This document shows positions 16,301 through 25,378 of a stretch of DNA of 64,000 nucleotides, piece by piece (the first letter of the stretch is position 1; each line of letters opens with the position of its first letter). A program made the position numbers and the translations under genes. The stretch covers positions 248,001-312,000 of the forward strand of contig JAEYLX010000075.1 of assembly GCA_023407575.1 (NCBI GenBank), given 5' to 3'. This DNA is from Bacillota bacterium (lineage in GTDB: Bacteria > Bacillota > Clostridia > Lachnospirales > Lachnospiraceae). Below the pieces are notes generated by a model. The model had not been told where the DNA came from. It did not search any database and saw nothing but the letters and a program-made list of their open reading frames with translations.

Positions 16301-17203
16301 TCATACTCCTTCATTATTGAATTCCGGGATAAAGCTTTCCAGTGCTGTCTCTCCCTCTTGAATAAAACCATTCTCTATGCCAAGCTCGATTGCGTAATCA
16401 ACAAGCTCATCATATTCTTCTAACGTAATTTTTCGCTGCAGCTCCGGATAACGATCCATTCCTGCTATTGGTGTATACTGATTCATAATACTGATATATA
16501 TATTATCTCCATAATTTTCATATAAATATCGAATTAGATTCTTTGAATCTTCAAGATATCCAGGTAAGGTCAGATGTCTGACAATAACGCCCTTCTTCAT
16601 CATCCCTCTCTCATCAAATTGTGCCTGTCCAACTTGCCTAACCATCTCCTGCAAAGCAGCTGTAGAATAAATAAAATAATCCAGACAATTAGAATATCTA
16701 TCCCCAACCTTCTCTTCCATATATTTAAAATCCGGAAGATATACATCTACTATTCCTTCTAGTAGCTGTAGTGTTTCTACCTTTTCATAACCACTGCAAT
16801 TATACACAATTGGTAAATGAAGTCCCATTGTTCGAGCTAGTCTAATAGCCTCTATAATATGCAATACATAATGACTGGGTGTGACCAGGTTAATATTATT
16901 AGCACCCTGATGTTGCAGGTTGATGAATATCTCCGCCAGACGCTCTACTGTAATAACCTTCCCGGTTAATCCCTTTGCAATGTTTTGATTTTGACAGTAG
17001 ACGCAACCAAGTGCACATCCACTGAAAAATACCGTTCCCGAGCCTTCCTCACCTGAGATACAGGGTTCCTCCCAGTGATGGAGAGCCGCTCGTGCAACCA
17101 CAAGGTCAGAGGTTGCTCCGCACATACCTTTCTTCCCTTTTGTTCGATCAACGTTACACTCTCTGGGACAGAGGGAACAATTTTCCAATAACTTATGATA
17201 CAT
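16301..17203 (-). CDS. Radical SAM protein, PflA-like (COG1313 type)
   Basis: A 300-residue radical SAM enzyme. The cluster motif is C63xxxC67xxC70 (GCALGCVYCQN). An N-terminal extra Cys set (C9, C12, C16, C28) may bind a second metal or cluster. Later landmarks are VTPSHYV, YNCSGYE and YLPDFKYM. These proteins are often annotated as pyruvate formate-lyase activating enzyme-like, but their true substrate is not established, and no glycyl radical enzyme gene is adjacent. The stop is 4 bp before the rRNA methyltransferase start. Confidence 0.85.
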   Translation of the reverse strand: MYHKLLENCSLCPRECNVDRTKGKKGMCGATSDLVVARAALHHWEEPCISGEEGSGTVFFSGCALGCVYCQNQNIAKGLTGKVITVERLAEIFINLQHQGANNINLVTPSHYVLHIIEAIRLARTMGLHLPIVYNCSGYEKVETLQLLEGIVDVYLPDFKYMEEKVGDRYSNCLDYFIYSTAALQEMVRQVGQAQFDERGMMKKGVIVRHLTLPGYLEDSKNLIRYLYENYGDNIYISIMNQYTPIAGMDRYPELQRKITLEEYDELVDYAIELGIENGFIQEGETALESFIPEFNNEGV

Positions 17204-17548
17204 CCTTATTCCTCGTTACTTTAATTCAAATTTATAACAGTTAGCCCTAGCTCGATTTCGTTACGCTACATCTCCCTTAGGCTGAGCACGCTCCAAGTCT
17301 TTAATACAATACTTATCCGAAGCTTTCTCCTCTCTATTGTATTAAAACATGCACGACTGAACTGTTCAAAAAATTACTTTCTCCCATATTCTACATTACA
17401 ATGACAAGAATATCAAAGGTTATCTTACTAAAACCGTTGATTTTCGATATATAGTTAAAATCATCGAACGATACTTTATTTCATAGAATAATATCACCAG
17501 TATATTTTATATAGTTTCATGAGATATTTGATCAGGAGGAGAACAGGA
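17204..17548. other. Divergent intergenic region with an inverted repeat
   Basis: A 345-bp region between the radical SAM gene (leftward) and the SpoIID-like gene (rightward), expected to hold both promoters. It contains TTTAATACAATA (17300-17311) and TATTGTATTAAA (17335-17346), a perfect 12-bp inverted repeat with a 23-base spacer and no T-run, so it is more like a regulator site or RNA hairpin than a terminator. Confidence 0.5.
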
Positions 17549-19378
17549 ATGGGTACAGGTAATTTAATTATACAAGTCCGTACTTCTGAAAATGCATTGC
17601 CGATAAGTGGTGTAATGATTCGAATTAAGAACCAGGAAGGTACTGTGCTATATGACTTAATTACAGATGAAAATGGGGAAACTGAACAGATTAGGTTGGA
17701 TGCAGTGGCTAGAGAATTATCACTTGATCCAGCCTTCACCGGAATCCCCTATACCAGCTATGAACTTGATGCGAAAGCTACTGGGTATAATAACCTTGAA
17801 ATTGCCGATGTACAGATTTTTGATGGTGAAAATGCTATTCAGCCTATCACGTTGATACCTATGTTAGAGGGTCAGCTCTGTCCCCTTGACCTTGAGCTGT
17901 TTATGGGTAAGCAAGCCTTAAGAATGACGGAACCCCGCATGCAAATCGGATCAGATGTTGAACCTTTCATCTTTCGCCAGGTTATTATACCAAATCCAAT
18001 TACTGTTCATCTTGGTCCTCCTGCTGCCAGCGCTACCAATGTTCAAGTTCCCTTTACAGACTATGTTAAAAATGTGGCCAGCAGTGAAATATATCCCACC
18101 TGGCCCACGGCTGCACTGGAAGCAAACATATACGCAATTATTACCTTTGCTTTAAATCGAGTGTTCACCCAATGGTATCGAAGCAGAGGCTACAACTTTG
18201 ATATAACCAACAGTACCGCTTATGACCAATATTTTGTATATGGAAGGACGATATATCAGTCCATAAGTGTTATTGTGGATCAAATTTTTAATCAATATGT
18301 TCGCAGACAGGGGCAAAATGCACCGTTTTTTACCTCCTTTTGTAACGGTACCACAGCAACCTGTGCAGGTCTGTCCCAGTGGGGTTCAGTGACTCTTGCC
18401 AACAACGGGCAATCCTCCCTTGAAATACTACGCCACTATTATCCAAAGGATATTGAAATCACACAAACCGATATTATTACAGGTATTGTCGTTTCTTACC
18501 CTGGGACGCCATTAAAACTAGGCAGCAAGGGTGCTGATGTGGAGGCAATCCAAATTTATTTGCTTAGAATCAGACGTAATTATCCGGCTATCCCCTTCAT
18601 TACCGATGAGCTCGGTGTATTTGGAAACTCTACTAAGGCAGCTGTAACAAAATTTCAAAGTATTTTCAGTCTGACACCGGATGGTATTGTAGGCAAGGAG
18701 ACCTGGAATAAGATTTCATTTGTATTTGTCGCTGTTACTAATTTAGCTAGTCTGGAGACTGAGGGAACTACTTTGGGAATTGGAACTGTACCTCCAAGCT
18801 CTGTGCTTAAAATGGGTTCCAGTGGTATTGATGTAATCACTCTGCAATACATTTTAAATTTTATAAGTGAATTCTATCCTAGCATTCCAGCACCTTCGCA
18901 GAATGGTATCTTTGGAAATGATACTTACTTATCCGTTATCGCTTTTCAGCAAATGATGGGTCTATCAAATGACGGAATTGTAGGTCCGTCCACCTGGCTT
19001 TCTCTATATGATACTTATTGGGGTATCCGTAACAATGTCGAAATCCCCAATCCTGATCCAGATCAAAATATTATTGAATATATTGTTCAAGCTGGTGATA
19101 CCTTGTGGCTGATTGCTCAAAGATTCCAAACTACAGTTGATGCCATAAAGTCCCTGAACAAACTTACCAGCGATGTCCTTAGGATTGGTCAGCTTCTCTT
19201 GGTTCCTATAAAAGGAACAACTCCACCAACGAACTTTTCCTATACGGTTAGGTCAGGTGATACGTTATGGCTGCTTTCACAGCGATTTAATGTCACAGTC
19301 ATTGCTATTAAATCCCTCAACAACTTAACCAGTGATGTCCTTGCAATAGGGCAAATCCTCTTAATTCCAAATAATTGA
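17549..19378 (+). CDS. SpoIID-like protein with two PG-binding and two LysM domains
   Basis: A 609-residue spore or cell-wall protein. Residues about 5-95 form a beta-sandwich-like region (LIIQVRTSENALPISGVMI). Residues about 115-320 are SpoIID-like: VPFTDYVKNVASSEIYPTW, a helix with FALNR, and CAGLSQWGSVTLANNGQSSLEILRHYYP given as landmarks in parts. Then come two peptidoglycan-binding units (LKLGSKGADVEAIQIYL; VLKMGSSGIDVITLQYIL) and two LysM units (YIVQAGDTLWLIAQRF; YTVRSGDTLWLLSQRF). There is no signal peptide. AGGAGGAGAACAGGA sets start 17549. It is likely a spore-associated protein (inference). Confidence 0.85.
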   Translation: MGTGNLIIQVRTSENALPISGVMIRIKNQEGTVLYDLITDENGETEQIRLDAVARELSLDPAFTGIPYTSYELDAKATGYNNLEIADVQIFDGENAIQPITLIPMLEGQLCPLDLELFMGKQALRMTEPRMQIGSDVEPFIFRQVIIPNPITVHLGPPAASATNVQVPFTDYVKNVASSEIYPTWPTAALEANIYAIITFALNRVFTQWYRSRGYNFDITNSTAYDQYFVYGRTIYQSISVIVDQIFNQYVRRQGQNAPFFTSFCNGTTATCAGLSQWGSVTLANNGQSSLEILRHYYPKDIEITQTDIITGIVVSYPGTPLKLGSKGADVEAIQIYLLRIRRNYPAIPFITDELGVFGNSTKAAVTKFQSIFSLTPDGIVGKETWNKISFVFVAVTNLASLETEGTTLGIGTVPPSSVLKMGSSGIDVITLQYILNFISEFYPSIPAPSQNGIFGNDTYLSVIAFQQMMGLSNDGIVGPSTWLSLYDTYWGIRNNVEIPNPDPDQNIIEYIVQAGDTLWLIAQRFQTTVDAIKSLNKLTSDVLRIGQLLLVPIKGTTPPTNFSYTVRSGDTLWLLSQRFNVTVIAIKSLNNLTSDVLAIGQILLIPNN

Positions 19379-19440
19379 TATTACCTTTTTGATTAAGTAC
19401 AGCAAATAACAAGCCTCACCTACAATTATTGCATTATAAA

Positions 19441-19481
19441 AAGGAAGTATAGACCTCCTACAGGTCTCTACTTCCTTTCAT
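19441..19481. terminator. Terminator between convergent genes
   Basis: AAGGAAGTA-t-AGACCT pairs with AGGTCT-c-TACTTCCTT around a 5-base loop, followed by TTCATC on the plus strand; the A-rich left side also gives a T-run on the minus strand. It serves the SpoIID-like gene and perhaps the opposing MshEN gene. Confidence 0.75.
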
Positions 19482-19549
19482 CATATGATTTAAATTATAA
19501 TATTAATCAAAAATATCGAATATCACATGCAACCAATCTAACCAGACAA

Positions 19550-20752
19550 TTAATATATAACTGCTCTGTTAATTAATTTCTTTAAGGTACGTAAAGTATC
19601 ACCTGCATGTTCAAGAGTTCTGGAGGAAACTAGATAGTTACATACCAATAACTCTCTTAAGTCCCTGCTCTGCTCTTTCATTTCATAGCTTACCCAGTCC
19701 GCTGTATCAGGAGTTATATAACAAGCTTCTTCCAGCAATCCTAGTAAATCAGGAAGCTGCTTGTCCTGTCTTTCTTTGTTTGCCATCTTTTTGATTATCT
19801 TATTCATAGCAAGAATTAGATTTGCAACCTCACCATTAATCTGACTGCGACTTGTTAACCAGCTAATTGCGCTTTCCTTATCAGGTACTTGTGCAAGTAA
19901 ACTTGGAGAGGTAAGTCCCATGGCTTTTACAAACAAATAGACATCCAACTTACCCTTTTTATAGGTTTTTTCGAATAAATCCAGCTCTTCTCCTGTAATT
20001 CTTTCATAAGGCTCCAGGGATCTTTCCTTTAATAGCTCTGCATAACTATTCTTAATTTTATCTGCTTCTATTTTTTGCTCTAATTTATCAAGGATATCAA
20101 AGATTCTTGAGGGACGTGCCGCTACAATATATAAATCCAATCCAAAGATTTCTTCCAGTGCGGAACGTATACCCGTCCAAGCGCTTTCGCCACATGCAAC
20201 AACATATCTGCCATCCGCTCTCTTGCCCAGGGGAAGTGCTTGCAGACCTCTCGCTTTATTAATACTTAGGCTAGATACCCAGCTGGTATCCTCAAACTCC
20301 ATTTTCGTATCCAATTCATAGTAAGGAATATTCTGCTGTGCAGCTAAAGTGCTATATAGGGTTGTCTCATCAATAAAACCCAAAGCAATTAAGCTGTCTC
20401 CTAGTCTGCTTCCTACTCTCTTCTGATAGTAAAGTCCTGTTTCAATCTCTTCCTGTGATATGACACCACGATCCAGCAAGATCTTTCCAATACGTTGCTT
20501 CCCTTCCATTAATTGATTCACATAGTTAGGATCAAATACGTAAGCTGAATCCTCAGTATTGACAAAGAACTTTCCAAGCTTAGTATCGTGAATTACCTTG
20601 CTATCCGAATCCATCGCAACCTTTATCAGGTCATTCAAATTAAAAAGATTAACGTGTAACTGTTGTGTCTCGGGTGCTCTTCCCTTGCTTATCATATCCT
20701 TATATTCCATCTGATCTAGAGCTGTCTGTCTACTCATTCGCATATTTTCCAC
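19550..20752 (-). CDS. Orphan MshEN (GspE/PilB N-terminal) domain protein
   Basis: A 400-residue soluble protein. Residues about 85-150 match the GspE N-terminal / MshEN domain: RIGKILLDRGVISQEEIETGL, then SRLGDSLIALGFIDETTLYSTLA and IPYYEL. This domain binds cyclic di-GMP in some type II secretion and type IV pilus ATPases. There is no ATPase domain and no pilus gene nearby. The rest is charged and helical. The start is uncertain: GTG 20752 or ATG 20743, with no clear ribosome site. A c-di-GMP effector role is inference. Confidence 0.65.
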   Translation of the reverse strand: MENMRMSRQTALDQMEYKDMISKGRAPETQQLHVNLFNLNDLIKVAMDSDSKVIHDTKLGKFFVNTEDSAYVFDPNYVNQLMEGKQRIGKILLDRGVISQEEIETGLYYQKRVGSRLGDSLIALGFIDETTLYSTLAAQQNIPYYELDTKMEFEDTSWVSSLSINKARGLQALPLGKRADGRYVVACGESAWTGIRSALEEIFGLDLYIVAARPSRIFDILDKLEQKIEADKIKNSYAELLKERSLEPYERITGEELDLFEKTYKKGKLDVYLFVKAMGLTSPSLLAQVPDKESAISWLTSRSQINGEVANLILAMNKIIKKMANKERQDKQLPDLLGLLEEACYITPDTADWVSYEMKEQSRDLRELLVCNYLVSSRTLEHAGDTLRTLKKLINRAVIY

Positions 20753-20938
20753 ACATACCTGGTTGGTATTACTCCTTTATACGTTTTTAACTAACATTTG
20801 TACTTTATAACCTTTGCTTCTTCTTCAACTCTGGGGTTTGTTCCATAACATATTATAAAGGTGCAAACGGTTCCTATAAAGATTTCAATAAGTAATACTA
20901 CTTCACATAAATGCCTATTCGTCCAGTAGGTATTTACT

Positions 20939-21275
20939 TGTTCATGTTCTTGTTACTCAAATCGGTATCTACAAGCAAGCTTGTAATACCTCATTCCGCT
21001 TTCATTATAACATGAACTTATAACGTGTTCATGTTCTTGTTACTCCAATCGGTATCTACAAGCAAGCTTGTAATACCTCATTCCGCTTTCATTATAACAT
21101 GAACTTATAGCATGTTCATGTTCTTGTTACTCCAATCGGCATTTACAAGCAAGCTTGTAATACCTCATTCCGCTTTCATTATAACATGAACTTATAGCGT
21201 GTTCATGTTCTTGTTACTCCAATCGGTATTTACAAGCAGGCTTGTAATACCTCATTCCGCTTTCATTATATCATA
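20939..21275. repeat. Four 87-bp tandem repeats with internal hairpins
   Basis: Units begin at about 20941, 21028, 21115 and 21202 with TTCATGTTCTTGTTACTC. Each holds GGTATCTACAAG-CAAG-CTTGTAATACC, an 11-bp stem with one bulged base, inside an outer pair GTTCATGTT / AACATGAAC. The last unit is cut short at the right (ATATCATATC in place of ATAACATGAAC). A diverged piece (GTAGGTATTTACTTG) precedes the first copy. Lies upstream of the MshEN gene and downstream of the aldo-keto reductase. There is no spacer variation, so it is not CRISPR. Confidence 0.9.
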
Positions 21276-21315
21276 TCTCATACATTTTCCAACATTTTTT
21301 TCGAAAAATATACAA

Positions 21316-21361
21316 AAAGAGCATAATTGCTAAACAGATTCTGTCTGGCGTCCTGCTCTTT
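21316..21361 (-). terminator. Terminator of the aldo-keto reductase
   Basis: On the minus strand AAAGAGCA and TGCTCTTT close an arm with an inner CAGA/TCTG hairpin, followed by TTGTATATTTTT. Position is right for the gene ending at 21425. Confidence 0.65.
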
Positions 21362-21424
21362 CAGTTTATTGTGTTGATTTTTCGTTTTTCTTGTTACTAA
21401 TTTATCAGGAAAAATGGTAAAATG

Positions 21425-22615
21425 CTAATTGGATTTTAAAAATTTCCTAGCAATTTTAATGACCGGTTTAAATAAAATTCCTTCCATTTCCTTTTTTACA
21501 ACTTTTAATTCCGAACGTATCTTAATATTCTGCGGACAATGGCGTTCGCATTTCCCACATTCTGTACAAAGGGAGGCGAAAGCAGGTTGCTTTGACGTTA
21601 CTCCCAACGTCTGAAGATACTTCCATCTCGTACCCTTTAAGTTCAACAAGTATTTTTCATTATAAGAGGAGAAACATCCCGGAATGTTGACACCAAAGGG
21701 GCAGGGCATACAGTACCCGCAACTGGTACATGGAATTTTGGTTTTCTCATGCAAAACCTCTTTCACCCGGTCAAATATAGCCAACTCAACTTCTCCAAAA
21801 TCATTTGCTTTCGCATCACTTGCTATTTTAATATTTTCATTCAATTGATTCTCATCACTCATTCCAGATAAGATTACACTAACCTCTGGATGATTCCAGA
21901 TCCAACGCAAGGCCCATTCTGCAGGTGTACGTTTTTCCTGATAGGAATTAAATTCATCGATTACCTCAGATGGCAAATTGTTAACTAACTTACCACCTCG
22001 CAATGGCTCCATGATAATAACCGGAATCCCCAAGGAATGTGCCAATAAAAGTCCAGATTTGGTAGCTTGATTGTTCTCATCCAGGTAATTGTACTGTATT
22101 TGACAAAAATCCCAGGGGTAAGCCTGAACCAGCTCTTCAAACTCCATTTTACTTCCGTGAAAGGAAAAACCAATATTACGTATAACACCTTTACTCTTTA
22201 ATTGCTCCAGCCATTCTACCACCCCAAGATTCACCATTCGATCAAAGGTCGCTTTATCGGATAACATATGTAGCAGATAGTAATCAATATAATCTGTCTG
22301 CAATTTGGATAGCTGTGTATCTAAGATTTTCTTAGCACCTTCCAGTTTATTCACCATAAAGGGTGGCAGTTTTGTTGCAATTTTGACTCTTTCACGGTAT
22401 CCACCAGTTAAAGCCTCTCCTAATAAGGATTCACTCTTACCTGCATGATAGAAATACGCAGTATCAAAATAATTGACACCTTTCTCAATGGAATCTCTTA
22501 TCATTGCTATGGACCTTGGCTCATCAATTCCTGTTCCTTTCATTGGAAATCGCATACATCCAAATCCCAGAATAGAAAGCTCATCACCGTTTTTGCTATT
22601 TCTTCTCGTCAACAT
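21425..22615 (-). CDS. Aldo/keto reductase with C-terminal 4Fe-4S ferredoxin domain
   Basis: A 396-residue protein. Residues 1-285 are an aldo/keto reductase barrel: LGFGCMRFPMKG, the catalytic Tyr in YFDTAYFYHAGKSE, IATKLPP and DYYLLHML. The C-terminal 110 residues contain two Cys groups, CTSCGYCMPCPFGVNIPGC and CTECGKCERHCP, for iron-sulfur binding. This fused form is common in clostridia; the substrate is unknown and electron transfer through the clusters is likely. The start follows AGAGGTAGCAGTAG. It is monocistronic by context. Confidence 0.9.
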   Translation of the reverse strand: MLTRRNSKNGDELSILGFGCMRFPMKGTGIDEPRSIAMIRDSIEKGVNYFDTAYFYHAGKSESLLGEALTGGYRERVKIATKLPPFMVNKLEGAKKILDTQLSKLQTDYIDYYLLHMLSDKATFDRMVNLGVVEWLEQLKSKGVIRNIGFSFHGSKMEFEELVQAYPWDFCQIQYNYLDENNQATKSGLLLAHSLGIPVIIMEPLRGGKLVNNLPSEVIDEFNSYQEKRTPAEWALRWIWNHPEVSVILSGMSDENQLNENIKIASDAKANDFGEVELAIFDRVKEVLHEKTKIPCTSCGYCMPCPFGVNIPGCFSSYNEKYLLNLKGTRWKYLQTLGVTSKQPAFASLCTECGKCERHCPQNIKIRSELKVVKKEMEGILFKPVIKIARKFLKSN

Positions 22616-22767
22616 CTACTGCTACCTCTCAATCATAACTATTGTGCTATTTATAGTATACCACGTTTCATAATATAATGGCAAAAATTAAATGATAGTT
22701 TATTACTATAATGAATATTTATATTTGTTAATGGCACAACTCAATATAAAATAAATTCACTTTTATT

Positions 22768-24423
22768 TTAATTTATAACCCGATTCATCATAAAAAAGTT
22801 TCTTTTATTCTTCTTATAGAGCTCTCTAAATACTTCAAAACATTTATCATAGATTTTTTTATTTTCTAGAATAGGATAATAAGTAGCTGAACTAGGTATG
22901 AACGCTTCTGCCTCCTCAAGGGTATGGATATATCCAATTCCAACAGCCGTAACAATTGCCGCTCCCATTGCACCAACATCCTGCGGGTAATCCACGGTCT
23001 CAATTGGATGCCCTAGAATATCAGCAAGAATCTGACAAGCCAACGCAGATAAGGCTCCTCCACCGACATATCGAATCGCCTCAGAGGTTTTTATCTTTCT
23101 CTCCTGGGCTTCTAGCATCCATCTAAGGTGATAACAAACACCTTCGAGAACCGACCGAATTAATTCTGTTTTACCTGTTTCTAATCCAATATTAAAAAAC
23201 ATACCTCTCACATTGGAATCTTCAAAGGGACATCGATTGCCATGCAGCCAGGGAGTAAATATTACACCATTGCTTCCCGGGGGTATCTTTTTAATTACAT
23301 GCATCATGTAATCATATAAGCTGGTATAGACCGCTTCATGGGTTTCCGACACTTTTTTCTTTTCCAGATAGATATCAATTTCATCCAGTGCCAGATGGTC
23401 CTTCACCCATTCCAGGCATTTTCCTGCTGTTTCAAGCTCTGAAAAATAGTTATAATATCCTGGATTTGCTCCAACCACAGCAGCGATCATTGCACTGGTA
23501 TCCACCATCGGTCGATTAACTACCGTGGACACCCATCCAGAGGTTCCGCTATAGATATGTGTTTTGCCAGCAGTAATCGCTCCTGCACCAATCCCAATTA
23601 AGGACGCATCCCCACCTCCGCCAAATACCGGAGTTCCTTCTGAAAGCCCAAGTTGTTCCGCTGCCTCAAAAGTCAATCCACCTGCTTTGTCCGTGGAGGC
23701 GATTATCAAAGGTAGATGCTCATATCGAACTCCATACATTTTGCACAAGCTTTTACTAAAGCAATTTTTTCCTTTTCTAGTATCGTATAAAAGAGTTGCA
23801 AAGGCGGAGTCACTGGTCATGATGAAATTCCCAGTGCATTTTAATATAAGATATTCCTTCACATCTAACCACTTATGTATTCTTTCAAAGATTTTTGGCT
23901 CATTTTCTTCCACCCACTTGTACTTCCAGACTGGGTCCTTTACACTTGCTGCCACAGCTTTTGTTATGGATAAGGATTTTAATAGTCGATAGATATTACA
24001 GCCTGCAATTTGAACTCCGAAGGCAAGCCCTTTCTTAAGCTGCTTCCTCGCCCGCTGGTCCATATAACTCATGGATGGTCGTAGTGCTTCCCCCTCTTTG
24101 TCCACCAACACTAGTCCTTGCATCTGTGAACAGAAGGATAGACCTGCTATTTGATCGCATCTAATCTCTGTTTCACGGATTAATTGCTTTGTTGTTACAG
24201 CGATTGCCTGCCACCAATCCATAGGATTTTGCTCTACACCACCATTGTCAAGGATTTGCAGCGGATAACTCATCTCTGCTTGTGCAACTCTTTTCATTTG
24301 CTCCTCTAGCTTAAAGATACAGGTCTTTACTGCTGTTGTTCCTACATCATAGGTTACAACATATTTACCCTTCGTTGTTCCATCCATCCCATCACATCCA
24401 TTTCCTACGATTTCGTATTCCAT
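22768..24423 (-). CDS. FGGY-family carbohydrate kinase (xylulokinase-like)
   Basis: A 551-residue kinase of the sugar kinase/Hsp70 fold. Seen: phosphate loop YVVTYDVGTTAVKTCIF, GLSFCSQMQGLVLVD, YMDQRA, VFGGGGDASLIGIGAG (adenosine region), the loop IFTPWLHGNRCPFED and RYVGGGALSALACQILADILG with the FGGY-like end. It would phosphorylate a sugar or polyol with ATP. Substrate cannot be fixed. The start is unsure: ATG 24423 is the first ATG, but the ribosome site is poor and ATG 24387 is possible. It lies 82 bp after the TetR gene and in the same direction. Confidence 0.82.
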   Translation of the reverse strand: MEYEIVGNGCDGMDGTTKGKYVVTYDVGTTAVKTCIFKLEEQMKRVAQAEMSYPLQILDNGGVEQNPMDWWQAIAVTTKQLIRETEIRCDQIAGLSFCSQMQGLVLVDKEGEALRPSMSYMDQRARKQLKKGLAFGVQIAGCNIYRLLKSLSITKAVAASVKDPVWKYKWVEENEPKIFERIHKWLDVKEYLILKCTGNFIMTSDSAFATLLYDTRKGKNCFSKSLCKMYGVRYEHLPLIIASTDKAGGLTFEAAEQLGLSEGTPVFGGGGDASLIGIGAGAITAGKTHIYSGTSGWVSTVVNRPMVDTSAMIAAVVGANPGYYNYFSELETAGKCLEWVKDHLALDEIDIYLEKKKVSETHEAVYTSLYDYMMHVIKKIPPGSNGVIFTPWLHGNRCPFEDSNVRGMFFNIGLETGKTELIRSVLEGVCYHLRWMLEAQERKIKTSEAIRYVGGGALSALACQILADILGHPIETVDYPQDVGAMGAAIVTAVGIGYIHTLEEAEAFIPSSATYYPILENKKIYDKCFEVFRELYKKNKRNFFMMNRVIN

Positions 24424-24505
24424 TTGCAACTGTGAATTCAACTATATTCTGTTTTTATTTATGACCAAATTTGCTATGTAAGTATTATTGTGATATTTGC
24501 TAAGC

Positions 24506-25144
24506 TTACTTTTTGGTAAATGCTGACTTAATAAATTTCAACGCATTATCTACTAAGAAATCATCCTGTAAAAAAATATCTTCGCCGGCATAAAGTTTAA
24601 AACGCTGCTGGTAATAGGTACAGGAATAAGAAAACTGCAGCATCACAAACATATTGTCAATGAAAAATGCAAGCATTCGAGGATCACAATCCGTCCTTGC
24701 CTCACCTTGTTTCTGTAGTTGTTCAATAATTCTCGTATAGAGTTTTGCTGTCATTCCCTCAATGTCTTCTACTGTCTCTAATACCAAACGCGAATTACTA
24801 TGTGTTGACAATTCATTATAAAGCCTTATCATATTAACATTCTCACGGGAATGCTTTAGAATTACACGAAGTAATTTTTCTACCTTAAGGAAAATATCTT
24901 CCTCACCTTCTAAGATATTCTCCAGTGTTACCTTTAATACTAAGGCACAATGCTGAATGGTTGTGAGGAATATATCCTCTTTATTTTCAAAGTATTGAAA
25001 TAGACTTCCAACACTTATGCCCGCTCTTGCTGCAATTTTATTGGTATTTGTGTTCTCAAATCCTAAGTTCGCAAACTCATTTACTGCAGCGTCGAGTATG
25101 CGATTTCGTTTTTCCTCTGGTATTCGTTCGAAAAGTGATGTCAT
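24506..25144 (-). CDS. TetR/AcrR-family regulator
   Basis: A 212-residue regulator. The N-terminal HTH reads RILDAAVNEFANLGFENTNT, KIAARAGISVGSLFQYFENKEDIF; the rest is the helical ligand domain. It diverges from the aminotransferase gene, and the 234-bp gap carries two similar dyads (25168-25187 and 25302-25323), one of them placed on the aminotransferase promoter. It therefore probably represses itself, the kinase gene behind it and the aminotransferase (inference). Confidence 0.88.
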   Translation of the reverse strand: MTSLFERIPEEKRNRILDAAVNEFANLGFENTNTNKIAARAGISVGSLFQYFENKEDIFLTTIQHCALVLKVTLENILEGEEDIFLKVEKLLRVILKHSRENVNMIRLYNELSTHSNSRLVLETVEDIEGMTAKLYTRIIEQLQKQGEARTDCDPRMLAFFIDNMFVMLQFSYSCTYYQQRFKLYAGEDIFLQDDFLVDNALKFIKSAFTKK

Positions 25145-25167
25145 TTGTTTTCTCCTCTAGTATGTAA

Positions 25168-25187
25168 TTATGAGTCGTTACTCATAA
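25168..25187. promoter_or_regulatory. TetR operator, site A
   Basis: TTATGAGTCGTTACTCATAA: perfect 8-bp arms around CGTT, 24 bp upstream of the TetR start. The core ATGAGT-N4-ACTCAY is shared with site B. Confidence 0.7.
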
Positions 25188-25266
25188 AAATACTATCATA
25201 CCATTTCCAAAAATAAAAGTATTTTTACATATAATTTCATTTATTTGTATTTAATCCCAATTAGTA

Positions 25267-25294
25267 TTGACTATTACCCAATATCTGCTATATT
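25267..25294 (+). promoter_or_regulatory. Promoter of the aminotransferase gene
   Basis: -35 TTGACT (25267-25272), 16-bp spacer, -10 TATATT (25289-25294). Operator site B begins 8 bp downstream and would cover the transcription start. Confidence 0.6.
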
Positions 25295-25301
25295 TAAATC
25301 A

Positions 25302-25323
25302 TATGAGTAGTGACTCACTCATA
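25302..25323. promoter_or_regulatory. TetR operator, site B
   Basis: Contains ATGAGTAGTGACTCAC, which matches site A as ATGAGT-N4-ACTCAY, and an overlapping longer pairing TATGAGT / ACTCATA. It sits at the transcription start expected from the promoter at 25267. Confidence 0.65.
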
Positions 25324-25378
25324 CCTTATATGGAATGAAAATCTAATTTTCTCGTATAAACTGAAGGAGGTCTTAAGA

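Noticed and set aside
20939..21275. CRISPR array
   Set aside because: The 87-bp units repeat end to end with no unique spacers and no cas genes are near.
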